DNA of 64,000 bases from Schistocerca nitens (lineage: Eukaryota > Arthropoda > Insecta > Orthoptera > Acrididae), in contig NC_064622.1 of the NCBI RefSeq assembly GCF_023898315.1, forward strand, positions 270,931,503 to 270,995,502, in the 5' to 3' direction. The notes beneath the pieces were generated by a model. It searched no databases. It was given only the letters and a program-made list of their open reading frames with translations, and was not told where the DNA came from. The position numbers and the translations under genes were made by a program. This document shows positions 42,337 to 52,350 of this stretch, piece by piece. The stretch's first letter is position 1, and each line of letters starts with the position of its first letter.

Positions 42337-44522
42337 TGTTGTTGTTGTCTTCAGTCCTGAGACTGGTTTGATGCAGCTCTCCATGCTACTCTATCCTGTG
42401 CAAGCTTCTTCATCTCCCAGTACCTACTGCAGCCTACATCCTTGTGAAACTGCTTACTGTATTCATCTCTCGGTCTCCCTCTACGATTTTTACCCTCCAC
42501 GCTACCCTCTAATGCTAAATTTGTGATCCCTTGATGCCTCAGAACATGTCCTACCAACCGGTCCCTTCTTCTCGTCAAGCTGTGCCACAAACTCCTCTTC
42601 TCCCCAATTCTATACAATACTTCCTCATTAGTTATGTGATCTACCCACCTAATCTTCAGCATTCTTCTGTAGCACCACATTTCGAAAGCTTCTATTCTCT
42701 TCTTGTCCAAACTATTTATGTTTCACTTCCATACATGGCTACACTCCATACAAATACTTTCAGAAACGACTTCCTGACACTTAAATCTATACTCGACGTT
42801 AACAAATTTCTCTTCTTCAGAAACGCTTTATTTGCCATTGCCAGTCTACATTTTATATCCTCTCTACTTCGACCATCATCAGTTATTTTGCTCCACAAAT
42901 AGCAAAACTCCTTTACTACTTTAAGTGTCTCATTTCCTAATCTAATTTCCTCAGCATCACCCGACTTAATTCGACTACATTCCATTATCCTCGTTTTGCT
43001 TTTGTTGATGTTCATCTTATATCCTCCTTTCAAGACACTGTCCATTCCGTTCAACTGCTCTTCCAAGTCCTTTGTTGTCTCTGACAGAATTACAATGTCA
43101 TCGGCGAACCTCAACGTTTTTATTTCTTCTCCATGGACTTTAATACCTACACCGAATTTTTCTTTTGCTTCCTTTACTGCTTGCTCAATATACAGATTGA
43201 ATAACATCGGGGACAGGCTACAACCCTGTCTCACTCCCTTCCCAATCGCTGCTTCCCTTTCATGTCCCTCGACTCTTATAACTGCCATCTGGTTTCTGTA
43301 CAAATTGTAAATAGCCTTTCGCTCCCTGTATTTTACCCCTACCACCTTTAGAATTTGAAAGAGGGTATCCCAGTCAACATTGTGAAAAGCTTTCTCTAAG
43401 TCTACAAATGCTAGAAATGTAGGTTTGCCTTTTCTTAATCTATTTTCTAAGATACGTCGTAGGGTCAGTATTCGTGTTCCAACTTTTCTGCGGAATCCAA
43501 ACTGATCTTCCCAGAGGTCGGCTTCTACCAGTTTTTCCATTAGTCTGCAAAGAATTCGCGTTAGTATTTTGCAGCTGTGACTTATTAAACTGATAGTTCG
43601 GTAATTTTCACATCTGTCAACACCTGCTTTCTTTGGGATTGGAATTATTATATTCTTCTTGAAATCTGAGGGTATTTCGCCTGTCTCATACATCTTGCTC
43701 ACCAGATGGTAGAGTTTTGTCAGGACTGACTCTCCCAAGGCCGTCAGTAGTTCTAATGGAATGTTGTCTACTCCCGGGGCCCTGTTTCGACTCAGGTCTT
43801 TCAGTGCTCTGTCAAACTCTTCACGCAGTATGATATCTCCCATTTCATCTTCATCTACATCCTCTTCCATTTCCATAATATTGTCCTCAAGTACATCGCG
43901 CTTGTATAAACCCTCTATATACTCCTTCCACCTTTCTGCTTTCCTTTCTTTGCTTGGGACTGGGTTTCCATCTGAGCTCTTGATATTCATGCAAGTGGCT
44001 CTCTTTTCTCCAAAGGTCTCTTTAATTTTCCTGTAGGCAGTATCTATCTTACCCCCAGTGAGATAAGCCTCTACATCCTTACATAGGTCCTCTAGCCATC
44101 CCTGCTTAGCCATTTTGCACTTCCTGTCGATCTCATTTTTGAGACGTTTGTATTCCTTTTTGCCTGCTTCATTTACTGCGTTTTTATATTTTCTCCTTTC
44201 ATCAATTAAATTCAATATTTCTTCTGTTACCGAAGGATTTCTACTAGCCCTCATCTTTTTACCTACTTGATCCTCTGTTGCCTTCACTACTTCATCCCTC
44301 AGAGCTACCCATTCTTCTTCTACTGTATTTCTTTTCCCCATTCGTTCCCTTATGCTCTGCCTGAAACTCTGTACAACCTCTGGTTTAGTCAGTTTATCCA
44401 GGTCCCATCTCCTTAAATTCGCACCTTTTTGCAGTTTCTTCAGTTTTAATCTACAGTTCATAACCAATAGATTGTGGTCAGAGTCCACATCTGCCCCTGG
44501 AAATGTCTTACAATTTAAAACC
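42337..44522 (-). mobile_element. 5'-truncated RTE LINE (family A), nearly intact
   Basis: Runs from the standard 3' end (ttgttgttgtcttcagtcct) to ttacaatttaaaacctg, inside the end of the endonuclease. CCTGTAT lies on both sides, a possible short TSD overlapping LINE sequence. It sits immediately beside the long-TIR element. It is the best-preserved family A copy after the one at 25-27 kb, and it extends further 5'. Confidence 0.9.
42351..44522 (-). pseudogene. RTE endonuclease end plus reverse transcriptase, one frameshift
   Basis: The frame opens with VLNCKTFPGADVDSDHNLLV, where SDHN is the last catalytic motif of the apurinic-type endonuclease. It then follows the linker and the RT blocks GVDNIPLELLTALGE, GVRQGCSLSPMLFNLYIE and a normal LRFADDIVILSE. 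It stays open through SVAMYGSET, near 42716, and breaks there: compared with gaaacatggacgataaatag in the 25-27 kb copy, this copy reads gaaacataaatag, a 7-base deletion. The last 119 codons (DKKRIEAFEMWCYRRMLKIR to SNQSQD) are open in another frame. Confidence 0.9.
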
Positions 44523-45222
44523 TGTATACGCCTATAAATTTTAATGTAACCGTGACTCCAAAAAGAGGCTGGCAAGGAAATCGGGACGAAATAATCATTG
44601 ATTTACACCTAATACAACGAACGTAAATGGCAACCGCTGCCAGTCCACGCACTATATGGTAAAGTTCCATCCGTGAATCTAGTACTGTGCGCTGCGCTGT
44701 ATTGACGTAGCTGCAACCATCGGAAGTCAATCAATTTTCTCGTCAGAAATACTCTGCTCTACTACTAGGTCAAGTGCTGGTAGTCACATAAGCTAAATTA
44801 ATTCGAGACAGCTTGCAGGTACCAAGTTTGCGGAAATCAATGCCATGACATCTAAGAGAAGGAACTGCACCTCCATTCTTGACCGTAGTTTTGCAACTAA
44901 GAAATTGTGACTTGAAAATGCTGTGACGCGTAGTTCTGTTGGAACGAAATGCTCCTGTAGCACATCACGCTTGTGAGAAGTTCATTTTTTGCAGCGCGAT
45001 TGAATAGTGTCATAGCGCCAACATCTTGACATCGGCAACATACGTTGCAGCGATAAAATTTAGCAGAGAACGACATTACATTGTTGGCACTCTCCCGAGT
45101 ACGAGATTTTAAGCACCGATAAACGTTGTCGGTAACATTTTGGTACAACATTGCGATACATGTAACAATCTAGATGAGTGACACAACTTAAAGTTATTTT
45201 GAATGAATATGTGAAGCTTTGA
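44523..45222. other. No gene seen
   Basis: No recognisable frame, RNA or repeat. Confidence 0.4.
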
Positions 45223-45546
45223 GCAAACGGTCTTGCGGCAGTCGTAACACCGGTTCCCATCAGATCACGGAATTTAAGTACTGTCGGGCTTGGCTAACAC
45301 TTGGGTAGGCGACCATCCGGTCTGCCGAGCGTTGTTGGCAAGTGGCGTGCACTCAGCCCTTGTGAACCAAACTGAGGAGCTACTTGATTGAGAAGTAGTG
45401 GCTCTGTTTACCAAAACTGACAACGGCCAGGAAAACCGTACGTTGACCTCACGTCCCTGCGTATCCGCATCCAGTGACGCCTGTAGGCGGGAATGGCAAG
45501 GAAGTCGGTACGTTCCGTTAGGCTTCCGAGACCTGTTCGGACGGCG
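45223..45546 (+). mobile_element. 5S rRNA-derived SINE, copy 1
   Basis: The first 118 bases (to gttgttggca at 45340) follow 5S rRNA: gttcccatcagatcacggaa, tttaagtactgtcgggcttg and gcgaccatccgg lie where 5S carries its internal A box and C box. A non-5S body follows (gagctacttgattgagaagt, then gcatccagtgacgcctgtag) and is shared with copy 3. The 5S part has too many changes to be a working rRNA gene and has no T-run terminator after it. Confidence 0.9.
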
Positions 45547-46078
45547 TTTAGTTTTGGATTGTTAAGGTTTGTCATGTTTTGCTTAAAAACCCAATGGCTA
45601 GTGTCTTGAGCAAAGGTTGAAAAATTGACACAATGGCCTCGGAGCAAATTGGCAATCAACGGGTGTAAAACAGATTTTTTACTGCCCGACCTAAGCTTTA
45701 ATTTTCTAAGAAGAAAACTTTCGGTTCAACATCAAAAATTTTCACATTTGTAGATTAAAGAAAAATAAATAATCAACAAATACTCTACGAAATATGACGT
45801 TATTATTATATAGTACCATCAAACATCGAATGTCCTGGAACGTACCTAATTGTATCCGTTAGAAGAATAACCTGTTCCACTTATTAGCAAAATTTACATG
45901 CTTCGTCATTGGATAAAACACTATTTTGATAGAATCCAAGCCATCATATAGCCGCAAGGCAAGTCACCTGTTGGCAACATGTATTCTAGAGTATTCTTTC
46001 CATCTGAAAGAATTTTCAAACGATCGCGCGCACGCGCGTGCACACACACCCACACACCTACACACCCACACACCCGCG

Positions 46079-46131
<53 letters not shown>

Positions 46132-46518
46132 ATATACTGATATTAATATAGGATACTTTGTTTGAGATTTTCCCATGAAAGATTAACAGGTGATGGCTTC
46201 TTTTTGAAGTTCTACATGCCAGAAATGTGTATTTAGACTATACGTAAGTAAAAGGTTATTTCAATCAGTATACAACACATTTCAGTAAAAAAATTGTTGA
46301 ATCGTAACTCTGTGTAAATTTCTTGACAGAACGTGGTCACCTAACCTCACTGGCACACACTAATAGCAAAAAGATAAAAAGATGGTGTGTGTCTCGTATA
46401 TTGTCATATAAATTATTCTTTAAATGATAAAAGCGCAGCTGATTCTGCAGCATACTGTCGAAACACATATTAATGTAGTAAATACTTTTATTAAACGTGA
46501 CTAAAACAGGTAATTGTG
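45547..46518. other. No gene seen; contains a CA/CG microsatellite
   Basis: Apart from the alternating purine-pyrimidine tract at 46025-46131, nothing recognisable. Confidence 0.45.
46025..46131. repeat. (CG)n/(CA)n alternating tract
   Basis: A compound run of cgcgcgcacgcgcgtgcaca, then imperfect CA, a second cgcgcgcgcgc block, and more than 20 CA units. Alternating purine-pyrimidine DNA of this kind can adopt Z-form. Cys-Val and His-Thr frames across it are artefacts. Confidence 0.95.
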
Positions 46519-46532
46519 TTTCTTATAAAAAT

Positions 46533-46691
46533 GGCTCTGAGCACTATGGGACTCAACTGCTGAGGTCATTAGTCCCCTAGAACTTAGAACTAGTTAAACC
46601 TAACTAACCTAAGGACATCACAAACATCCATGCCCGAGGCAGGATTCGAACCTGCGACCGTAGCGGTCTTGCGGTTCCAGACTGCAGCGCC
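46533..46691 (-). mobile_element. 5'-truncated tRNA-headed SINE with 14-bp TSD
   Basis: Reverse copy starting inside the tRNA-like head (ggcgctgcagtctggaaccg) with the standard body and tail. It is flanked by exact TTTCTTATAAAAAT at 46519-46532 and 46692-46705. Confidence 0.95.
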
Positions 46692-46705
46692 TTTCTTATA
46701 AAAAT

Positions 46706-47139
46706 AATGCATCGATCATAGTTAATAAATTCTTAAGATTTGGTTAGATTAAATGTCCTTTTATTTTTTGGATGCAAAGTGGCAAGATTCTCAAGGATAT
46801 AGAAGATGTCAGAGAACTAGAATACAAAATACATATTTACTCTATAGATCGCAAGTGTAATGGTCCTCATGAATGAGGCATATATCTAAAAAACCTTAAA
46901 TATATTTTCATTTAAAAAGTAATTACAAACTTGGCACAGAACATATAATTGTATTATACACTGATGTGCATCCGTAATTGTTAGACTATTTTACCCACAC
47001 GTCGTCAAAGGGAGAAACCAGTTTACAACAACTGTTAACATTTATCACACTACTGCACTGAAGATGCACATAAATCAGATTTTCTGTAATACACACATTA
47101 TTTAATATCATTAATAACTTACCAACATCAGTCGGTTCT
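46706..47139. other. No gene seen
   Basis: AT-rich, with no recognisable content. Confidence 0.4.
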
Positions 47140-47495
47140 GTTAAGAAATTCGACAAAGAAATAGAACTTCGCTAACAGTAAGCTTAAAATGAACGTTGTT
47201 AGTAGTTAAACTTTTTATGGCTGCTGACAGGTTATTGAAAATGTGTGTTCCAGAATCACAAACTTCTTTATAGACCAAAATAAGTGATCTTAAATCAGTG
47301 TGAAAATTGTTCTTGTTTCTAGCATTGGTTCCACGAATAAACCTGATGGTTTGAAAATATATATGTTATTTAACACAAATTTCATTAGGGAAGAAATATT
47401 TTGGGGAGCAGCAGTTAGTATCCTCAGTTCCCTGAATGGGTCTCTGAAGGAAGTTCTTGATTTTCCACCACAAATAATTAGTATTAAGCCGCTCT
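47140..47495 (-). mobile_element. C-terminal remnant of a non-LTR retrotransposon ORF2
   Basis: Reverse translation gives RNKNNFHTDLRSLILVYKEV, then CDSGTHIFNNLSAAIKSLTT, then NNVHFKLTVSE. This resembles the C-terminal end of CR1/Jockey-type RT proteins (hydrophobic G-IF-N-LP-IK pattern followed by a basic tail). It is interrupted upstream. It is not family A or B, and the family is uncertain. Confidence 0.5.
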
Positions 47496-47776
47496 AGTAC
47501 TACTTGAAAAATGTTTGACGAAATGACGGGTAAAATTTGCAGGAATAAAAGTCAGTAACTTCTTATACTAGGAAGAGACGGAATTTGCACACGTCTCTGC
47601 TGTTATTTAATAAAAACGGTCCATAGACTCAATCCGTCAAATACTCTGAAGCTCACTTGGATAAATGCTATACTTTTAAGGAACACATAACGGAAACAAT
47701 GAATAAATCATTGTAAAACCAGTACAAGCGTTTATGCATATTAACATATTCCAGACTGTCAAAACTAGATACTGCT

Positions 47777-47977
47777 GGCTGCGCGAGGTGGCTGCACGGT
47801 TTGAGGCGCCATGTCACGGATTGCGTGGCCCCTCCCGCCGGAGGTTCGAGACTTCCCTCGGGCATGGGTGTGTGTGTTGTTCTTAGCAGAAGTTAGTTTA
47901 AGTAGTGTGTAATCTAGAGACCGCTGACCTCAGCAGTTTGATCCCTTAGGAATTCACACATATTTGAACATTTGAAC
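47777..47977 (+). mobile_element. tRNA-headed SINE (GGCGCCATGTCACGG type)
   Basis: Forward copy of the family seen reversed at 2790: ggcgccatgtcacggattgc, B box gaggttcgagacttccctcg, body tgttgttcttagcagaagtt, tail ttcacacatatttgaacatt. No convincing TSD was found. Confidence 0.88.
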
Positions 47978-48145
47978 AAACACTGCAAATAATTTTAAAT
48001 ACTTCATAGCTTGTTAGAAATTCAACAGTCACAGTCAGTAATGACCAACACATGCACAAACATCCAGAGCAGCTACTGTTGTCATGTCAGGAGAAAAGAA
48101 GAGAAAAAAAGTTAACGCGGGAAATTCTATAAACAGCTTTGAATC

Positions 48146-49053
48146 AGAATGAGATTTTCACTCTGCAGCGGAGTGTGCGCTGATATGAAACTTCCTGGCA
48201 GATTAAAACTGTGTGCCCGACCGAGACTCGAACTCGGGACCTTTGCCTTTCGCGGGCAAGTGCTCTACCAACTGAGCTACCGAAGCACGACTCACGCCCG
48301 GTACTCACAGCTTTACTTCTGCCAGTACCTCGTCTCCTACCTTCCAAACTTTACAGAAGCTCTCCTGCGAACCTGGCAGAACTAGCACTCCTCAAAGAAG
48401 GGATATTGTGGAGACATGGCTTAGCCACAGCCTGGGGGATGTTTCCAGAATGAGATTTTCACTCTGCAGCGGAGTGTACGCTGATATGAAACTTCCTGGC
48501 AGATTAAAACTGTGTGCCCGACCGAGACTCGAACTCGGGACCTTTGCCTTTCGCGGGCAAGTGCTCTACCAACTGAGCTACCGAAGCACGACTCACGCCC
48601 GGTACTCACAGCTTTAATTCTGCCAGTACCTCGTCTCCTACCTTCCAAACTTTACAGAAGCTCTCCTGCGAATCTGGCAGAACTAGCACTCCTGAAAGAA
48701 AGGATATTGTGGAGACATGGCTTAGCCACAGCCTGGGGGATGTTTCCAGAATGAGATTTTCACTCTGCAGCGGAGTGTGCGCTGATTTGAAACTTCCTGG
48801 CAGATTAAAACTGTGTGCCCGACCGAGACTCGAACTCGGGACCTTTGCCTTTCGCGGGCAAGTGCTCTACCAACTGAGCTACCGAAGCACGACTCACGCC
48901 CGGTACTCACAGCTTTACTTCTGCCAGTACCTCGTCTCCTACCTTCCAAACTTTACAGAAGCTCTCCTGCGAACCTGCAGAACTAGCACTAGGCAAAGGT
49001 CCCGAGTTCGAGTCTCGGTCGGGCACACAGTTTTAATCTGCCTGGAAGTTTCA
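48146..49053 (-). repeat. 300-bp tandem repeat array 2 with tRNA-like module and inverted end
   Basis: Same unit as the 41-kb array, with starts at 48146, 48447 and 48748 (301-bp period) and tRNA-like modules on the reverse strand at 48212-48288, 48513-48589 and 48814-48890. The three units are almost identical to one another and slightly different from the 41-kb units. The array ends with an inverted piece (about 48991-49053: ggcaaaggtcccgagttcga, then cagttttaatctgcctggaa), so the last unit can fold back on its own tRNA-like segment. Confidence 0.92.
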
Positions 49054-49334
49054 GCTTTTAATCACTTATTCATTTCTGTTGACAAATCGTACAACATTGT
49101 AAATAACAATGCGTTTCTTTTTCGTAATAATGAAGCATCTTGTCCAATAATTAATTGTTTGAACTTTTGTAGATCCTAATGTTATCAGCCTGTAGAGATA
49201 GATACGAACTAGTCAAATTAAAACACTGAATTGAATTTCGGTTTATATAATCATAAGTTCGATTTATATAATCATCTGCCCTTTGTCGTGTCGTAGGGCT
49301 TTTATTACCTACGTGGTAATTTTTACCCCTATTC

Positions 49335-49500
49335 TGTGTATTGTGTATTGAATCGGGGACCTAGAAACGACGGAGAAGGTTCGTCACCGTCGTCGGTCGT
49401 CGTCCTCAGTGGTTCACCAACCCACAAATGGCTACAGCAGTCCACTTCCCCCCCTCCCCCCCCCCCCACTCCCTCCACGCAGCCACGCTGTCAGCGAGAG
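49335..49500 (+). repeat. GC-rich dispersed-repeat-like fragment
   Basis: gaatcggggacctagaaacg followed by a C-rich segment (tccccccccccccactccct) and gaggtgctgagctcttgttc differs strongly in composition from its AT-rich surroundings. It looks like a fragment of a dispersed element, but I cannot prove the family or its ends from this window. Confidence 0.35.
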
Positions 49501-49699
49501 CGGCGAGGTGCTGAGCTCTTGTTCTGCCGAGTGTTGCCTTAACAAAGCTGGAGAGTTGCTACCGACTGGACCGACTGAGTACGTCGTCAAAACACTTCAA
49601 ATACACTGAATTCTTGAAGTCACACTGAGACTACCTATTTCGTCTGGACCTTTCAAGTGATGTACGAGGGTCGTTCCCAAAGTGATGCCTCCTTTTTTT

Positions 49700-50212
49700 A
49701 CTCATGGAGACTACAGGAGATACATAAATCACAACAGAACAGTTAAATAGAGAAATATTTCAGCTACAGATTTTCATTTTTTTTTCGCACAGTCACGACC
49801 ACTCATGGAAACTACAGGAGATACATAAATCGCAACAGAACAGTTAAATAGAGAAATATTTCAGCTACAGATTTTCATTTTTTTTTTCGCACAGTCACGA
49901 CCACTCATGGAAACTACGGGAGATACATAAATCACAACAGAACAGTTAAAGCCGGCCGGTGTGGGCGTGCGGTTCTAGGCGCTTCAGTCTGGAACCGCGT
50001 GACCGCTACGGTCGCAGGTTCGAATCCTGCCTCGGGCATGGATGTGTGTGATGTCCTTAGGTTAGTTAGGTTTAAGTAGTTCTAGGTTCTAGGGGACTGA
50101 TGACCACAGATGTTAAGTCCCATAGTGCTCAGAGCCATTTTAACCATTTCTGAGAACAGTTAAATAGAAAAATATTTCAGCTACAGATTTTCATTTTTCC
50201 GCAGTCACGACC
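49700..50212. repeat. Threefold tandem repeat of about 102 bp in the mariner 3' region
   Basis: The unit starting actcatgg(a/g)(a/g)actac and containing tttcagctacagattttcat, then cgcacagtcacgaccactc occurs at 49700, 49801 and 49903. The third unit is split by the SINE at 49951. Units differ at only a few positions, so the expansion is much younger than the transposase decay. Confidence 0.9.
49951..50152 (+). mobile_element. tRNA-headed SINE with 12-bp TSD
   Basis: Complete GCCGGCCGG-type copy (gccggccggtgtgggcgtgc head, ggttcgaatcctgcctcggg B box). The flanks are exact AGAACAGTTAAA (49939-49950 and 50153-50164). It inserted after the 102-bp unit had been triplicated. Confidence 0.95.
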
Positions 50213-51654
50213 ATTCCTTACGCACTTTTGCCAACGAGGAACTGGAGCCTGCATGCCGCGCTTGTAAAAGTCGGGACGAGCTGAGGCTAACCACTTCCTT
50301 GCAGCTTTGACAACAGCATCCGAGTCTTGAAAATATTCGCCGAGTAGTCCTTCTTTCAGAGGCCCAAAGAGATGGAAGTCTCTAGGCGCCAAATAGAGGC
50401 TGCACGGTGGATGTGGTAAATTTGCAATGAATTTTGCAATGAATTGCGTGGTCGAAAAACTGATGTGAGGCCTGGCGTTATCATGTTGCAGGTGAAAGCC
50501 GGTCTTCTTCTCTTACCTTACTCTGGAAATTCGGGCTTTCCGCTCAGCCAGTGTCGTCTTGTAATGTTATGAATGGACAGTTTCTCCACGCTCCAGGACA
50601 TCCGAAAGAAACACGCCTTGGCTATCCCAGAATACTATGCACTTCACTTTGCCTATAGATGGCTGTGTCTCGAATTTCATCTTTAACCGAGAACTGTTAT
50701 GTGGCCATTCCATGAACTGTCTTACGGATTTCGGCTCGTAGTGCTGACACCACGTCTCATCTCCGGTGACGATCCCACTCAAAAAATTGTCAAAAATTGG
50801 TCCAGCAGATCCAATTGATGAGTCTTCCGTTCTTCTGGAAGCATCCGCGGGACCCATCTCGCACAGACTTCGCGATAACCAAGATGTTCCAACATTATTT
50901 CCAAGGCAGTAAAGCCGACATTCAGCTTTGCACACAGTTCTCTGGTCGTTATCCGTCGATGAGATGATCAAGACATTCTTCATTGCGAGGGATTGACAGC
51001 TGTGTAGGGTCGACCGGACCGTGCCTTGCCATACACACCATTTTCATCATCATAAAAACGCCGTACCCATCGCCTCACATTGCTCGTGTCTATTTTATCG
51101 TCTCCATATACCATTAGGAAGCGTCGATGGATTTCAATCGGCGCAATTTCTTCAGCAGTGAGGAACTCAGTCACACATCGCTGTTTTATACGTGCGTCCA
51201 TATCAGACTCCATTTTGGAACACCCTGCAGCTCGCGCCAACTACGCAGAACAACGAAACCACCTGCAAATGAAAGGGGATGGTTGAAGAATTAGCACTAC
51301 ACCAACGACATCTGGCACGGACATCCAAAGTCACCACACAAAAGTAGAAGGCATTAATTTCGGAACAACACCCGTACATAGATGTCAAGTTCTTCCAAGG
51401 TGTTCAAACAACATTACTTAGGAGACGTGTGTAAAATTTCAAAATGTGTTTCTGTTGGCCCTACCGAGCCCTTAGTTAAAGTCAGATGATCTCGAAATAC
51501 TTTCTTGCTTTCTTACTATTTCACAGCCCAGTGAATTCTTTAATTAAATAGTTTCATGTAATTTACATTTTCGCTGTGCACGGCGCAAAATGCAATGCTT
51601 TGTAATACATGTGTAATAGTTAGGTATGTTAATAGCAAATATTGTTAGCGTATC

Positions 51655-52086
51655 TTCATCTACATGATTACTCTGCAGTTCACAATTATGTACCTGCCGC
51701 AGCGTTCATCGAATTACCTTGAAGCTATTTCTCTCCCTTTCCACTCTCCAACTGCGCGCAAGAAAACAGAACACTTCACTCTTTCCATTGGAACTCGATA
51801 ATTTCTCCCTGTGTAAGTGGGCGCCAATAAAATATTTTCACACACTCAGGAGCAAGTTGGTGATTAAAATTTTATAGGAAGGTCCTGCTGCAACGAAAAA
51901 CAGTTTGCTTTAATCATTGCCATCCCAGTTCGTGTATCATACCCGTGACACTTTCTCCCTTATTTTGTGATGATACAAAACGAGCTGACCTTCTTTGAAC
52001 TTCTTGGATTTTCTTCTCCTGTCCTATCTAATGCGGAACCCACAATGCACAGCGGTACTCCAGAAGAGGACGTTGAACGCTTTGTA

Positions 52087-52135
<49 letters not shown>

Positions 52136-52265
52136 GCACGCCTGCTGCATCTTCTAAGTGTTCTACCAGTATATCGCAGTCTTTGGTTTGCTTTCCTTCA
52201 ACTTTGTCCATGTGGTTATTACAATTTAAGTTATTCGGAATGGTTGGTAGTATAGTTATTCGTCG
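51655..52265 (-). mobile_element. LINE (CR1/Jockey-like) ORF2 C-terminal fragment with CT insertion
   Basis: Read in reverse, decayed coding segments for RT C-terminal sequence are followed by a tail reaching catctacatgattactctg at the left edge, which looks like the (reversed) ATGTAG-type tail of family C. A CT microsatellite (52088-52134) interrupts it. The assignment rests on the tail and weak protein similarity. Confidence 0.5.
52088..52134. repeat. (CT)n microsatellite
   Basis: About 23 CT units. The Arg-Glu and Ser-Leu frames across it are artefacts. Confidence 0.95.
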
Positions 52266-52350
52266 TATTCGACGTATGACGTACGTCATTGCTGAAACCG
52301 GTAGTTGAAGGGAGGGTAGAAGGAAAGAACAGAGGGTTCAGGCCTAGATA

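Larger units (their letters stand above)
49665..51374 (-). mobile_element. Degenerate mariner transposon with SINE insertion
   Basis: Inverted ends (cgagggtcgttcccaaagtg and ggaacaacacccg) lie next to TA on both sides (49663-49664 and 51375-51376). The reverse-strand transposase is split into three frames: an N-terminal HTH region with QRCVTEFLTAEEIAP and VRRWVRRFYDDENG; a middle part with IVTGDETWCQHYEPKS, carrying the first catalytic Asp; and a C-terminal part with APRDFHLFGPLKEGLLG, carrying the DD34D-type last Asp. The shifts between them make it inactive. The 3' untranslated part holds three tandem copies of a unit of about 102 bp, with a SINE inside. Confidence 0.88.

Noticed and set aside
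45223-45340. 5S rRNA gene
   Set aside because: Too many changes from 5S, no terminator, and followed by the same non-rRNA body as the TSD-flanked copy at 55553.
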